Source: Gordonia prachuapensis
Lineage (GTDB): Bacteria; Actinomycetota; Actinomycetes; Mycobacteriales; Mycobacteriaceae
Direction: 5' to 3'
NCBI RefSeq assembly: GCF_036350515.1
Contig: NZ_JAZDUE010000010.1
Span: 140,335 to 204,334 of the forward strand
DNA length: 64,000 bases
Shown here: one piece after another, positions 21,963 to 30,414 of the stretch
How positions within the stretch are numbered: the stretch's first letter is position 1
How the letters are laid out: the number at the start of each line of letters is the position of its first letter
Notes under the pieces: model-generated
Seen by the model: the letters and a program-made list of their open reading frames with translations, nothing else
What the model was told of the DNA's origin: nothing
Database searches by the model: none
Translations under genes and position numbers: made by a program

Positions 21963-22050
21963 CTTGCCGAGGACATCTCGAGATCACGCAAGCCGAAACA
22001 CCCACGGCCCTCACACTTTCGAGTGCGGGGGCCTACAGGTGCGGCCAGAA
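21963..22050. repeat. Repeat right end plus hairpin module (third copy), at the pseudogene break
   Basis: This module contains a degraded repeat right end (TTGCCGAGGACATCTCGAGA), the AAGCCG linker, then a hairpin (GGCCCTCACACT at 22006-22017 and AGTGCGGGGGCC at 22022-22033, loop TTCG), then a GTGCGGCCAGAA tail. The same order (repeat right end, linker, TTCG hairpin, GCGGCCAGAA) occurs after rpoC at about 18970-19110, so repeat and terminator appear to have been copied together. Confidence 0.75.
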
Positions 22051-22179
22051 GGTGCTCCGCAGGGACAGATCCCGCACGAAATCGCACGCGGTCCGTCTCG
22101 TCATCGATCGGTAGAGTCGTGTTGTGGACTACACCGGCGAGAACCGCTCGGAGGCCTCGGTCCGCACGAAGGACGGCGC

Positions 22180-23556
22180 GTGCTGACCGAGTGGTTACTC
22201 CTGCTCGTCGCGGTGCTCCTGATAGGTGCCAACGCGTTGTTCGTCGCCGCGGAGTTCTCGTTTGTCGCGGTCGATCGACCCGCCGTCCACGAGGCAGCGC
22301 GCGGCGGTGATCGGCGCGCGCAGTCGGTGGCGATGGCGTTGCGCGCACTGTCGACGCAGTTGTCGGGCGCGCAGCTGGGTATCACCGCGTCCAGCCTCCT
22401 CGTCGGCTACGTTGCCGAGCCGTCGGTCGCCGCGTTGATCCGCGGCCCGATCGCGTTTCTGGGTGTCCCGGAGCGGGCGAGCATGGGTGTATCGCTCACC
22501 ATCGCGTTCCTTGTCGCCACCATCGTGCAGATGGTGTTCGGTGAACTGGTCCCGAAGAACTGGGGGATCTCCGAGCCCATGCGAGTGGCACGGGCGGTGT
22601 CCACCCCGCAGCGCGTGTTCACCGCAACCGCCAAACCGCTGATCGTCGTCCTCAACGGCGCATCCAACCGCATCGTGCGGATGCTCGGCATCGAGCCGCG
22701 GGAGGAACTCGCCTCGGCGAGGTCGGCTCGGGAACTCGGTTCGATGGCTGTCCGGTCCGCCCAGCGGGGTGTGCTCGATCGAAGGCTCGCGCGCCGGGTC
22801 GAAGAAGCTGCAGTCTTCGCACAGCGCACCGCGGCCGACGTCATGACCCCGCGGCCGCGCGTCACCTTCTTGGACCGCGACACCACGATCGGTGAGGTTC
22901 TCGCGTTGGTGTCGAGCACCGGACATGCCCGATTCCCGGTGACTGGCGACTCGGTGGACGACATCGTCGGAGTCGTTCACTTCAAGGCGGCGCTCGCTGT
23001 CGCGGTCGAGGATCGGTCGACCACGGTCGCGGCCGACATCATGGCACCGATTCGTGCCGTACCCAGCTCGATGGGGCTGGGTGAGGTACTCGGCGAGTTG
23101 CGCGGTGGTCTACAACTGGCGGTCGTCGTCGACGAGTGGGACGGCACCGATGGGGTCGTCACTCTGGAGGATCTCGTCGAGGAGGTACTCGGCGACATCA
23201 CCGACGAGCAAGACCGTCCGGGAGGTGGGCCCCGGCGCCTTCCTGGTGGCGGTTGGTCGATCCCCGGTTTGATGCGCCCCGACGAGGTCGCCGACGTGAC
23301 CGGAATAGCGCTGCCCGAACCGGAACACAGCGAGACCTCCGGCGGACTCGTCGTGGAGACGCTGGGCCGATTCGCTCGAGTCGGCGACGAACTCCACCTC
23401 GACGCCCACGACATCCACCGGCCGGATGTGGATGGGGTCCCCACGCCGGTGACGGTCAGGGTTCGGGTCACCCAGGTCGATGGGCGCCGCGTGGCACGTG
23501 TCCAGATCGTGTTCGAGCGCGTGGACGATTCGCCATCGGGTGATGACAGTGGTTGA
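22180..23556 (+). CDS. CNNM/CorC-type membrane protein with DUF21, CBS pair and CorC_HlyC domain
   Basis: A 458-residue protein starting at GTG with GAAGGA 6 nt upstream; the frame is open further upstream but that part crosses a pseudogene and repeats. The N-terminal DUF21 membrane domain (about residues 1-195) includes GANALFVAAEFSFVAVDR and VFGELVPKNWGI. A CBS pair follows (about 215-335, including ADVMTPRPRV and FPVTGDSVDDIVGVVHFK), and the C-terminal CorC_HlyC domain covers about 360-450. This family acts in magnesium or cobalt efflux/homeostasis in characterised members. The last 14 bases overlap the next, related gene. Confidence 0.9.
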   Translation: MLTEWLLLLVAVLLIGANALFVAAEFSFVAVDRPAVHEAARGGDRRAQSVAMALRALSTQLSGAQLGITASSLLVGYVAEPSVAALIRGPIAFLGVPERASMGVSLTIAFLVATIVQMVFGELVPKNWGISEPMRVARAVSTPQRVFTATAKPLIVVLNGASNRIVRMLGIEPREELASARSARELGSMAVRSAQRGVLDRRLARRVEEAAVFAQRTAADVMTPRPRVTFLDRDTTIGEVLALVSSTGHARFPVTGDSVDDIVGVVHFKAALAVAVEDRSTTVAADIMAPIRAVPSSMGLGEVLGELRGGLQLAVVVDEWDGTDGVVTLEDLVEEVLGDITDEQDRPGGGPRRLPGGGWSIPGLMRPDEVADVTGIALPEPEHSETSGGLVVETLGRFARVGDELHLDAHDIHRPDVDGVPTPVTVRVRVTQVDGRRVARVQIVFERVDDSPSGDDSG

Positions 23557-24589
23557 CGTCGTCGGGATGGTGGTCGGGATCGTGTTGCTGGCCGGCAACG
23601 CGTTCTTCGTCGGTGCCGAGTTCGCCTTGGTGGCGTCGCGCCGTACGCAGATCGAACCGCTCGCCGCGAGTGGCAGGCGGGCGGCGCGGATGACGCTTCG
23701 TGCCCTGGAGAATGTGTCGCTGATGATGGCAGGCGCTCAGTTGGGGATCACCATGTGCTCGCTCGGGCTCGGTGCGATCGCCGAACCCGCTGTGGCACAT
23801 GCGCTCGAGATCCCGCTGGAGGCCCTCGGTATGCCATCGGCACTGCTGCACCCGATCGCTCTCGCGATCGCCTTGGCGATCGTGCTGTCACTGCACATGA
23901 CGGTCGGGGAGATGGTGCCGAAGAACATCGCGATTGCCGGGCCGGGCCGTGCGGCATTGATCCTCGGGCCGCCGCTGTACGCGATCGTCACCGTGTTGCG
24001 ACCGTTCCTGGGCCTGATCAACTGGATCGCCAACCACATCCTCACCCTGCTGAAGGTGGAGCCTCGCGACGAAGTTGCATCCACCTTCACCGCCGACGAG
24101 GTTGCGGCCTTCATCGAGGAATCCAAGGGGGAGGGTTTGCTCGACGACAGCACGCACACCCTGCTGACAGGCTCGATCGCGATCGCCGGCACGCCCGTTC
24201 GCGCCATCGCGGTGCCGATGACGAGACTGATCGCGATCGATCGGCACGACACGATCGGGGATCTTCACCAACTGTGCGTCGACACCGGTTTCTCGCGCTT
24301 CCCGATCCGCGACGACCGGGGCGTGATCTCCGGCTACGTCCACATCAAGGACATCCTGCACGTGCCCCCCGATTCGGTTCTGCCCGACGAACACATCCGT
24401 TCCATCATCCGGGTGCGTGAGACGGACAGTCTGGAGCAGGTGTTGTCGGAGATGCAGGTCCGCGGCACCCATGTCGCCCTGGTGACCGCGGACGACGACT
24501 CGATCGTCGGCGCCGCGATGCTCGAGGACGTCATCGAGCACCTGGTGGGCGAGGTCGCCGATGCGGCTGCCGCAGGACGGTCGGAGTAG
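23543..24589 (+). CDS. CNNM/CorC-type membrane protein with DUF21 and CBS pair only
   Basis: A 348-residue paralogue of the preceding gene. The ATG at 23543 overlaps the upstream stop by 14 nt, giving translational coupling. It has the DUF21 membrane domain (GNAFFVGAEFALVASRR, TVGEMVPKNIAIAGP) and a CBS pair (about 205-335), but stops without the C-terminal CorC_HlyC domain of its partner. Adjacent long and short CNNM pairs are common in actinobacteria and probably form a hetero-oligomeric ion transporter; that last point is inference. Confidence 0.9.
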   Translation: MTVVDVVGMVVGIVLLAGNAFFVGAEFALVASRRTQIEPLAASGRRAARMTLRALENVSLMMAGAQLGITMCSLGLGAIAEPAVAHALEIPLEALGMPSALLHPIALAIALAIVLSLHMTVGEMVPKNIAIAGPGRAALILGPPLYAIVTVLRPFLGLINWIANHILTLLKVEPRDEVASTFTADEVAAFIEESKGEGLLDDSTHTLLTGSIAIAGTPVRAIAVPMTRLIAIDRHDTIGDLHQLCVDTGFSRFPIRDDRGVISGYVHIKDILHVPPDSVLPDEHIRSIIRVRETDSLEQVLSEMQVRGTHVALVTADDDSIVGAAMLEDVIEHLVGEVADAAAAGRSE

Positions 24590-24595
24590 GTCGGG

Positions 24596-25489
24596 TCAGC
24601 GTTCGACGGAGAACCGCACCGCGGCACGCACCTGCGCGGCGACCGCGGAACCGGCGCCCAGTGGCCACCGGTTCATGACGTAGTCGGCCGCCTGGTCGAC
24701 CGTGAGCTGGCGTGTGGAGTTGCCGGTGCGTACCCAGAACTCGGGTGTGGCGTTCTTGCCGGCACGCAGATACACCGGTCGCGTCGACGGTGAGCAGCTG
24801 ATCCGGCAGACCGGCTGCGCCCCGTCGTCTGTGGTCACGTCCTCGATGCTGACGCCGATGGCGGCGGCCGCGTTCTGGCCGAGCGACGTCGTGAACAGAT
24901 CCCGCAGCCACAGCTCGAACCGATCGGCGTCAGGCACCTTCAACGTGGCGTAGTCGCGATCGAGGCCCAGCGGGTTGCCGTCGTCGTCGACGCCGACCAG
25001 CAGGGTGCCGCCCCCGCCGTTGAGGAAACCGGACACGGTCTTGACGATCACGTGCTCCATCCGCGCATCCTTGTCGCCGGTGCGCATGTTGATCCGTGCG
25101 GTCGACTTGAACTCGACGCGGTCGGACTCACCCGCTGCCAACAGCTCGGCGATCGGGACGTGGTGCTGTCGCTGGAAGTGGGTCGCGATTGCGCCATAGG
25201 TGGCGACCGCGCCGATCGAACTGAGCAGGCAGAGGATGACGGTGACGGCGCTCCACACCCGGGCGTCGGGGTTCACCACGCCGGCGACCAGGAGGCCTAC
25301 CGCCGATCCCAGAATCGACAGGACGACGGACGCGGTGAAGCTCAGCCGGGCCCGACGCCGCAACACCCATCGCGCCACCGTGCCGAACACCATCGCGAGT
25401 ACCAGCACGAACAGCAGGGCTCCCGCGGTGGCCCACACAGGTTCGGCGACGTCGAAGGCCTCGATGACGGTTGATCCTGGTTCGCGCAC
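24596..25489 (-). CDS. Membrane protein with cytoplasmic AlbA_2 (Schlafen-type) DNA/RNA-binding domain
   Basis: A 297-residue protein. The N-terminal 120 residues contain about three hydrophobic helices (LFVLVLAMVFGTVARWV, VVLSILGSAVGLLVAGVV, VILCLLSSIGAVATYGA). Residues about 130-265 form an AlbA_2 domain: ESDRVEFKSTARI at the start, VSGFLNGGGGTLLVGVDDDGNP in the middle and a WVRTGNSTRQL end. AlbA_2 domains occur in Schlafen-like and regulator proteins and bind nucleic acid or nucleotides; the membrane-anchored form here has no clear characterised model. The gene is convergent with the CNNM pair, 6 nt from the stop. A broken copy lies at 21704-21962 on the other side of that pair. Confidence 0.82.
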   Translation of the reverse strand: MREPGSTVIEAFDVAEPVWATAGALLFVLVLAMVFGTVARWVLRRRARLSFTASVVLSILGSAVGLLVAGVVNPDARVWSAVTVILCLLSSIGAVATYGAIATHFQRQHHVPIAELLAAGESDRVEFKSTARINMRTGDKDARMEHVIVKTVSGFLNGGGGTLLVGVDDDGNPLGLDRDYATLKVPDADRFELWLRDLFTTSLGQNAAAAIGVSIEDVTTDDGAQPVCRISCSPSTRPVYLRAGKNATPEFWVRTGNSTRQLTVDQAADYVMNRWPLGAGSAVAAQVRAAVRFSVER

Positions 25490-25615
25490 ATCGGACAGTA
25501 TGGCGAACCCGGATCGGCGGCGAATCGGCCGGTGGATGACGGAACCGACAAGCCCTCCCGCGCGTCCTACTCAGAGGGTGGATACGGTTGATCTACCAGT
25601 ACGTGCGGGGGAGAG

Positions 25616-25960
25616 ATGAGTTCAGAGGACGAGCTGAGGGCAGATTTTCGCGTCATGCGGGCGGCAGGGACGCGGATTGGCCAGACGGCCAGTGACGTCT
25701 CCGAGACCTTCGACCGTGAGCACAGCGAACTCGATGCGGCTCTCGGCGGCTGGGCCGGCGCTTCGAAGGCGGCGTTGTCCGCCGTCACAGGGCAGTGGCG
25801 CGCGACAGCCGACACCTTGGTGACGGCGGTCAATGATCACGCACGTGGGATTCACGACGCCGCGAACAGGTTCGAGAACGAGGAAATGAAGAACGCGGAG
25901 CGGCTCCGCAGGATCACCAGCGGCGACGACGACCAGCCACCGTTGCTGAATCTGGACTGA
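25616..25960 (+). CDS. WXG100-family (EsxA-like) protein
   Basis: A 114-residue helical protein with a WAG turn in GGWAGASKAAL at the centre, flanked by two amphipathic helices, the WXG100 signature of small ESX/type VII secretion substrates. A GGGGGAG run precedes the ATG. There is an extra C-terminal tail of about 20 residues, and no clear YxxxD/E secretion signal. It is 15 nt upstream of a longer WXG-type protein, which suggests a heterodimeric pair. No ESX secretion machinery genes are present in the window. Confidence 0.82.
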   Translation: MSSEDELRADFRVMRAAGTRIGQTASDVSETFDREHSELDAALGGWAGASKAALSAVTGQWRATADTLVTAVNDHARGIHDAANRFENEEMKNAERLRRITSGDDDQPPLLNLD

Positions 25961-25975
25961 AGGCGCGGAGTCGCG

Positions 25976-27115
25976 ATGACACCCGAGGACATCGACCGCT
26001 GGAACCCCGCGCAGATCGGAGAGGTCTTTCGCGTGTGCCAGGCTCGCCAGGAGGCGTGCTCGACCACGAGTGAACAACTCAGATCACCTGAGCTCTTCGA
26101 GACATGGGGTGGTACCGCAGGTAAGGCCGCGGACGAGGCGGCGGGGAAGAAGCGGGCAGACATCGACGCCCACGGAAACGAGGTGGCGGCGGTCGCAGAG
26201 GCCGCGTCGGTCGCGCAGGCAGAAGTCGAGGCGGTCAAGCGGCAACTCGAGGAGGTACGTGCCTTCGCCGCGGCCAAGGGCTTGGTGATCGATGACGCAT
26301 CGGGGAACGTGGAACTCCCGTCGTGGGAGATCAGCACGATGAACGTCGACCGGGCGAACGATCGCGACACGGCGCAAGTCATGCTGAACCGGGTGATGCT
26401 GGCCGCCGACGATGCTGATCGCGATCTGGCGATGGCGATTCAGGTCGCGGTAGGTCAGCTGCCTTCACGCGCATCAAGCGGAGTGTCTCTGGGGCTCCCG
26501 CCTGCCGAAACCTTGGACCACCTCCCAGGACGCGAGTTCGAGACCGCGCCGGGTGTAACCACGGTAGGTCCGACCGCCAAGACCTCGAGCACCCGAGTGC
26601 TTCCGGTGCAGGTCCCCCGAGGTTGGAGTGATCCAGACATGTCATCGGATCTGGCCAGAATGTATGCAAAAGAGATCACGTTGGACCCAAACGCTCCCGG
26701 GGCGACGGGCGGCGCGTCGGGCAACTTGTTGGGCCGAAACCGCATCACCGATCAGGGAGTCGGGGTCCCGGGAATCGGCGAGGATCGGCGGGTATTGCCG
26801 AACAAGGCCGGCCGGCCCGAAACGGGTGGCGGACGTGCTGGCGGATCGTTGGATCTCGATGCCACAGAGAACCAACGCGTTCGGGTGGTGGGCGCGCAGC
26901 CCTCTCATGTCGGGTCGGTCGAGGTCGACGGGATCAGCTATCTGACAGTCACGTATGACTACGAATTCGAGGTGGACAAGGTGCGCACATACGGAGTCAA
27001 TGGGATACAAGTACCGGACTCGAATAGCGCCAACTGGCAGTCGATCTCTGGCGCCGAGGCAGCCGGACTTGCCAATCGCGGTGTGCCACTGCCTGACCCG
27101 GGTGCGAATCGGTGA
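25976..27115 (+). CDS. WXG100-like ESX substrate with long C-terminal domain of unknown function
   Basis: A 379-residue protein. The first about 115 residues form a WXG-like helical hairpin (FETWGGTAGKAADEAAGKKRA) with heptad-rich helices. A Pro/Ser/Thr-rich linker (about 165-220) leads into a C-terminal region of about 150 residues that I do not recognise. The latter includes a Gly/Arg-rich stretch and a compact end (VDGISYLTVTYDYEFEVDKVRTYGVNGI). The architecture resembles large ESX substrates and LXG/WXG-headed polymorphic toxins, but no nuclease or deaminase motif is visible. It overlaps the next lipoprotein gene by 4 nt. Codon use is less GC-biased toward its 3' end. Confidence 0.75.
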   Translation: MTPEDIDRWNPAQIGEVFRVCQARQEACSTTSEQLRSPELFETWGGTAGKAADEAAGKKRADIDAHGNEVAAVAEAASVAQAEVEAVKRQLEEVRAFAAAKGLVIDDASGNVELPSWEISTMNVDRANDRDTAQVMLNRVMLAADDADRDLAMAIQVAVGQLPSRASSGVSLGLPPAETLDHLPGREFETAPGVTTVGPTAKTSSTRVLPVQVPRGWSDPDMSSDLARMYAKEITLDPNAPGATGGASGNLLGRNRITDQGVGVPGIGEDRRVLPNKAGRPETGGGRAGGSLDLDATENQRVRVVGAQPSHVGSVEVDGISYLTVTYDYEFEVDKVRTYGVNGIQVPDSNSANWQSISGAEAAGLANRGVPLPDPGANR

Positions 27116-27828
27116 GCACTCTGGGAGGTTTCCGACACGAACGCGTTGTCGTCGGAATTGCTGCGCTAGCGATGGCTGTATGTGTTGCATGTAACGGTCC
27201 GGGGGAGCCAGAGCAGCCGGCCAACGCGATTGACGAGGCAAAGCTTCTCACGCAGGAAGCTTTCCCACCTGGATACAGCGTCCGACCGAACAACGAGACC
27301 TCACAGGACAAAGCGCGCTCCCTCTCCGAACTGGTCACCGGGCAGGAGTCGGACAATCCGGCGTGTGTCCAGGCAACGTCCGACCAGGTGCCTGTGGTCG
27401 CGGCATCGGAGCGAGTGGGAATCGTGGCAGTGGCACCCGAGAGGCCTCATGACGAGCGCTATTCGGAGTCGTTGGTGATTGATGGGCCGACGCTCGACGA
27501 TCAGCGCGCTCTCGCGGAGACGTGTCGCGAGACGACCACCGAGGTCCCCGGTGTGGGAAAAGCTATCGAGACATACGGTGTTCTGCCCGCGCCCCCCGAG
27601 GTCATTGCCGAGGACAGTGTGGTCATTGTGATAGACGTGACGACGGACCCGCTGCCCGCTTCGGGTGAAATTCCGTCCCGAAGGCAGACAGTTGTCGGAT
27701 ATGCGCAGGTCGGGTCGCTTCAAGTCGAGTTCTATCAGGAGGTCGACGGATTTCAAGCGACGCCCGATTTCCAAGAGTTCAACGCCCTGTTCGCCGAGGC
27801 GGTCCGGCGTGTCTCTGATGTCGCCTAG
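27112..27828 (+). CDS. Lipoprotein of unknown function in the WXG100 cassette
   Basis: A 238-residue lipoprotein starting at GTG, overlapping the upstream gene by 4 nt. The signal peptide ends in CVAC, with Cys27 as the lipid site. The mature part has one possible disulphide pair (NPACVQ and AETCRE) and an alternating beta/alpha pattern similar to sensor-like lipoproteins of mycobacteria (DUF5642-like by general look; not certain). Its tight coupling to the WXG protein suggests it works with, or protects against, that protein at the cell surface. Base composition is more AT-rich than its neighbours. Confidence 0.75.
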   Translation: MSTLGGFRHERVVVGIAALAMAVCVACNGPGEPEQPANAIDEAKLLTQEAFPPGYSVRPNNETSQDKARSLSELVTGQESDNPACVQATSDQVPVVAASERVGIVAVAPERPHDERYSESLVIDGPTLDDQRALAETCRETTTEVPGVGKAIETYGVLPAPPEVIAEDSVVIVIDVTTDPLPASGEIPSRRQTVVGYAQVGSLQVEFYQEVDGFQATPDFQEFNALFAEAVRRVSDVA

Positions 27829-27878
27829 ATTGCTCGGTGGCATCCGATCTTTCGGAAGTGCAGGCATTGTCTGGAACA

Positions 27879-29012
27879 TCAGGGTCCAGTGAGTCCGTAC
27901 ACCCGCCGCCCATTCCCGAACCCGATCAGTTCGGCCACCCGCACCGCGTCGTCGAGCGTCCACGCATCCGCGTCGATGAAGCGCTGAAGCGTCGTCGCCA
28001 ACCCGTGGCGCCACAGCGCCGCACCAAGGTAGTGCAGTTCGGCCGGGCCGAAGGCGTCTGACGAGTAGAGGATCTTCCGGAACGGCGCCAACTCCAGCAC
28101 GCGTGCGATCAGCTCGGGGGCGCGTGCGCCGAGGTGGTTCACCGCGAGCCCGACATCGACGTAGACGTTGCTGAAGGCCTGGGCGAGGTAACCGGCCTCG
28201 CGTTCGTAGGGATAGCAGTGCAGCAGCATCACCGGCGTGGCGCCACTGTTCCGCAGGAAATCCAGTAGCAGTAGGGGATTGGTGCGGTGGAGGTCGGCGT
28301 CGCGGTCACCGAGCCCCACATGCAGTTGCAGCGGTTTGCCCAGTCGCAGCCCGCGGTGCAGACCGAAGCGCAGCAACGTCCGGTCGGTCAGCCGTGATCG
28401 CCCGGCGTCACGCCACCGCCGGGCGGCCTCCTCGACCTCGCTCGGGTGCGGGTCGGTCACGTCGCCGTCGAAGCCGCCTCGGTAGGCCAGGATCGACTTC
28501 GTTCCCACCGCGGTCACGGACCGGTCGTCGAGAATCTCGTCGAATGCGGCGACGTAGCTGCCGCCGCGGGCGACGGCGTCCTCGGCGAGCGATTCGAGCC
28601 GGATCACCTCGTGCGCAGCCGATCCCGACCACACCGCCAGCGTGGGCGGATCGGCAACGCCGGGCAGACCTGTGTCGACGATCCAGTCGCTCACCCCGGC
28701 GGCGCCCAGGAATCGCCGCGCCACCTCGTCCTCGGCAAGCGCTGCCCGACATCGCCAGTAGTCGTCTGCGGTGACGTGTGCCGGCAGGCCGAGGACCGGT
28801 GCACACCAACGGCGCACGGCGAAACCGATCTGCGAGTCGAACGGGGCGTCGTCGGACTCGACAAGATCGGTGTTGCCCTCGTTCAGTGCGTTCTCGAACC
28901 GAGTTCGATCGGTACCGCCGGTCCAGCAGCCGTGAACGTGGTGATCCACCAGCGGGATGTCAGCGATGTGGTCGGCGATCGAACCGGGGGACAACGCCAT
29001 TCGCTCAGACAC
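27879..29012 (-). CDS. Amidohydrolase family 2 protein (FluG N-terminal-like)
   Basis: A 377-residue amidohydrolase. The metal-binding HxH is in VDHHVHGCW near residue 24; VMLLHCYPYEREAGYLA holds a conserved His and LYSSDAFGPAELHY the conserved Asp. This is the metallo-dependent hydrolase type that in fungal FluG is fused to a glutamine-synthetase-like domain, and here it follows exactly such a gene with an 8-nt overlap. It could hydrolyse a gamma-glutamyl or other amide product of its partner; that reaction is inferred from linkage. The start lies inside the glutamine-synthetase-like gene. Confidence 0.85.
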   Translation of the reverse strand: MSERMALSPGSIADHIADIPLVDHHVHGCWTGGTDRTRFENALNEGNTDLVESDDAPFDSQIGFAVRRWCAPVLGLPAHVTADDYWRCRAALAEDEVARRFLGAAGVSDWIVDTGLPGVADPPTLAVWSGSAAHEVIRLESLAEDAVARGGSYVAAFDEILDDRSVTAVGTKSILAYRGGFDGDVTDPHPSEVEEAARRWRDAGRSRLTDRTLLRFGLHRGLRLGKPLQLHVGLGDRDADLHRTNPLLLLDFLRNSGATPVMLLHCYPYEREAGYLAQAFSNVYVDVGLAVNHLGARAPELIARVLELAPFRKILYSSDAFGPAELHYLGAALWRHGLATTLQRFIDADAWTLDDAVRVAELIGFGNGRRVYGLTGP

Positions 29013-30345
29013 TCCACGCGAGCCGGAACCGGTCGGCCAGGGTCTGCGCGGTGTGATCGGGGAAATGCGTGACCTCGTAGCGCCGGACTGCGACGAGGGC
29101 GTCGACAGCCGGGTCGCCGAGGATGTCGCGCAGCACAGGCGACGAGTCCATCGTGTCGACGACTGCGCTCTGATCCGCCGACAACGGACGGATGCCGGCG
29201 TCGGCGCGCTCCACCTCGGTGAGCGTCGACGGATCGACGGTGACCTGCGGCGGCAGCGTCATCCGTGCGTCGATGCCCCTCAGGGCGGCGCCGAGGATCG
29301 CGGCGGTCGCGAAGTACACATTGGCCGAGGCGTCGATGGCCTTCACCTCGAGGTTGGCGCCACGCGGCGTGGCCGGGCCGGAGCTGATGAGTCGGACCGC
29401 TGCCTCCCGGTTCTCCACACCCCAGCAGGCGAAGGCGCCGGCCCACTGGCCGGGCAGCATCCGCAGTCCCGACACCACCGATCCGCACAGCACGCCCTGC
29501 AGGTCGATCATCGCGTCGACGACGCCGGCCACCGCGTGCTCGCCGTCGACGGTCATGCCCGCCGTGCCCGAACCGCCCGAGAACACCGGCGCCCCGTCGC
29601 GCCCCAACGAGATGTGTTGATGCGCACCACAACCGACTCCGTCGGCGAATGGCTTGGGTGACAGGCTTATTCGCAAGCCGTGGCGTCGGGCGACCCGGCC
29701 CAGGACGATCCTGGTCAACACCAATTGATCGGCGGCGGCCACCGGGTCGAGCGGTTCGACGGACAGCTCGAACTGATTGTGCCCGTACTCCGGGTGGAAC
29801 TGTTCGACACCGATCCCGGCCGACTCGCACGCCGCGAGCACCTCCCGGACGAACGCCTCATACTCCAGCACCCCCGCGGCGCCGTACTGCGCCCACAGAT
29901 CCGACGGCTCGCGCTCACCGTGCGGGCCGGTGACGACGAACTCGATCTCGTGTCCGACCAGTGCTTGTAGACCTGCCGCCGCGAGCCGGTCGACGACGCG
30001 GCGCAACGTTCCTCGTGCGCACTGGGGTATGGGCTCACCGTCCTGGGCGAAGAACTCGCCCGGCGCCCAGGCCAGACCGGTGTCGATGGTGCGCATCGCC
30101 TCCAGATCGATCCGGATGCGCTGATCGCCGACGACGCCGATCGCGTCGGTGAAGGCGATCCCCACCTGGTCGGCGGCGAAGGCATGCCACGTCGGACTGG
30201 CGCCCAAACCGGCCGACGCGAACACCGGGATGCGGTTCCGCGGCACGATCTTGGCGAGCGTGAGGCCCGCGGGGTTGACGATCGTGCCCATCAGCACGGT
30301 CGGCTCGGCACCCACGGTGCCCGCCTGCACACCTGCCGACTGCAT
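29005..30345 (-). CDS. Glutamine-synthetase-like gamma-glutamyl ligase (FluG C-terminal-like, GlnA3/GlnA4 group)
   Basis: A 446-residue member of the glutamine synthetase superfamily. Catalytic-domain signatures are present: GHEIEFVV, EYGHNQFELS, the ATP/glutamate-site motif GCGAHQHIS, and NREAAVRL followed by EVKAIDASANVYFATAAIL. Divergence from GlnA and the neighbourhood indicate ligation of glutamate to an amine rather than to ammonia, as in Streptomyces GlnA3 and GlnA4 or PuuA. It is the promoter-proximal gene of a two-gene operon with the amidohydrolase. Adjacent lysine-degradation genes make lysine-derived amines or 5-aminovalerate candidate substrates (inference). Confidence 0.85.
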   Translation of the reverse strand: MQSAGVQAGTVGAEPTVLMGTIVNPAGLTLAKIVPRNRIPVFASAGLGASPTWHAFAADQVGIAFTDAIGVVGDQRIRIDLEAMRTIDTGLAWAPGEFFAQDGEPIPQCARGTLRRVVDRLAAAGLQALVGHEIEFVVTGPHGEREPSDLWAQYGAAGVLEYEAFVREVLAACESAGIGVEQFHPEYGHNQFELSVEPLDPVAAADQLVLTRIVLGRVARRHGLRISLSPKPFADGVGCGAHQHISLGRDGAPVFSGGSGTAGMTVDGEHAVAGVVDAMIDLQGVLCGSVVSGLRMLPGQWAGAFACWGVENREAAVRLISSGPATPRGANLEVKAIDASANVYFATAAILGAALRGIDARMTLPPQVTVDPSTLTEVERADAGIRPLSADQSAVVDTMDSSPVLRDILGDPAVDALVAVRRYEVTHFPDHTAQTLADRFRLAWSV

Positions 30346-30414
30346 ACCTCACAGTGTCGTGCCCCGGCGCGCCCGCCGCACACGAAACGGCGGACGCACT
30401 CGGCTTCGGGACGG

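Noticed and set aside
21808..22179. N-terminal extension of the first CNNM protein up to 21808
   Set aside because: The stretch crosses the AlbA_2 pseudogene and repeat hairpin; a GTG at 22180 with a good ribosome site precedes the first membrane helix.
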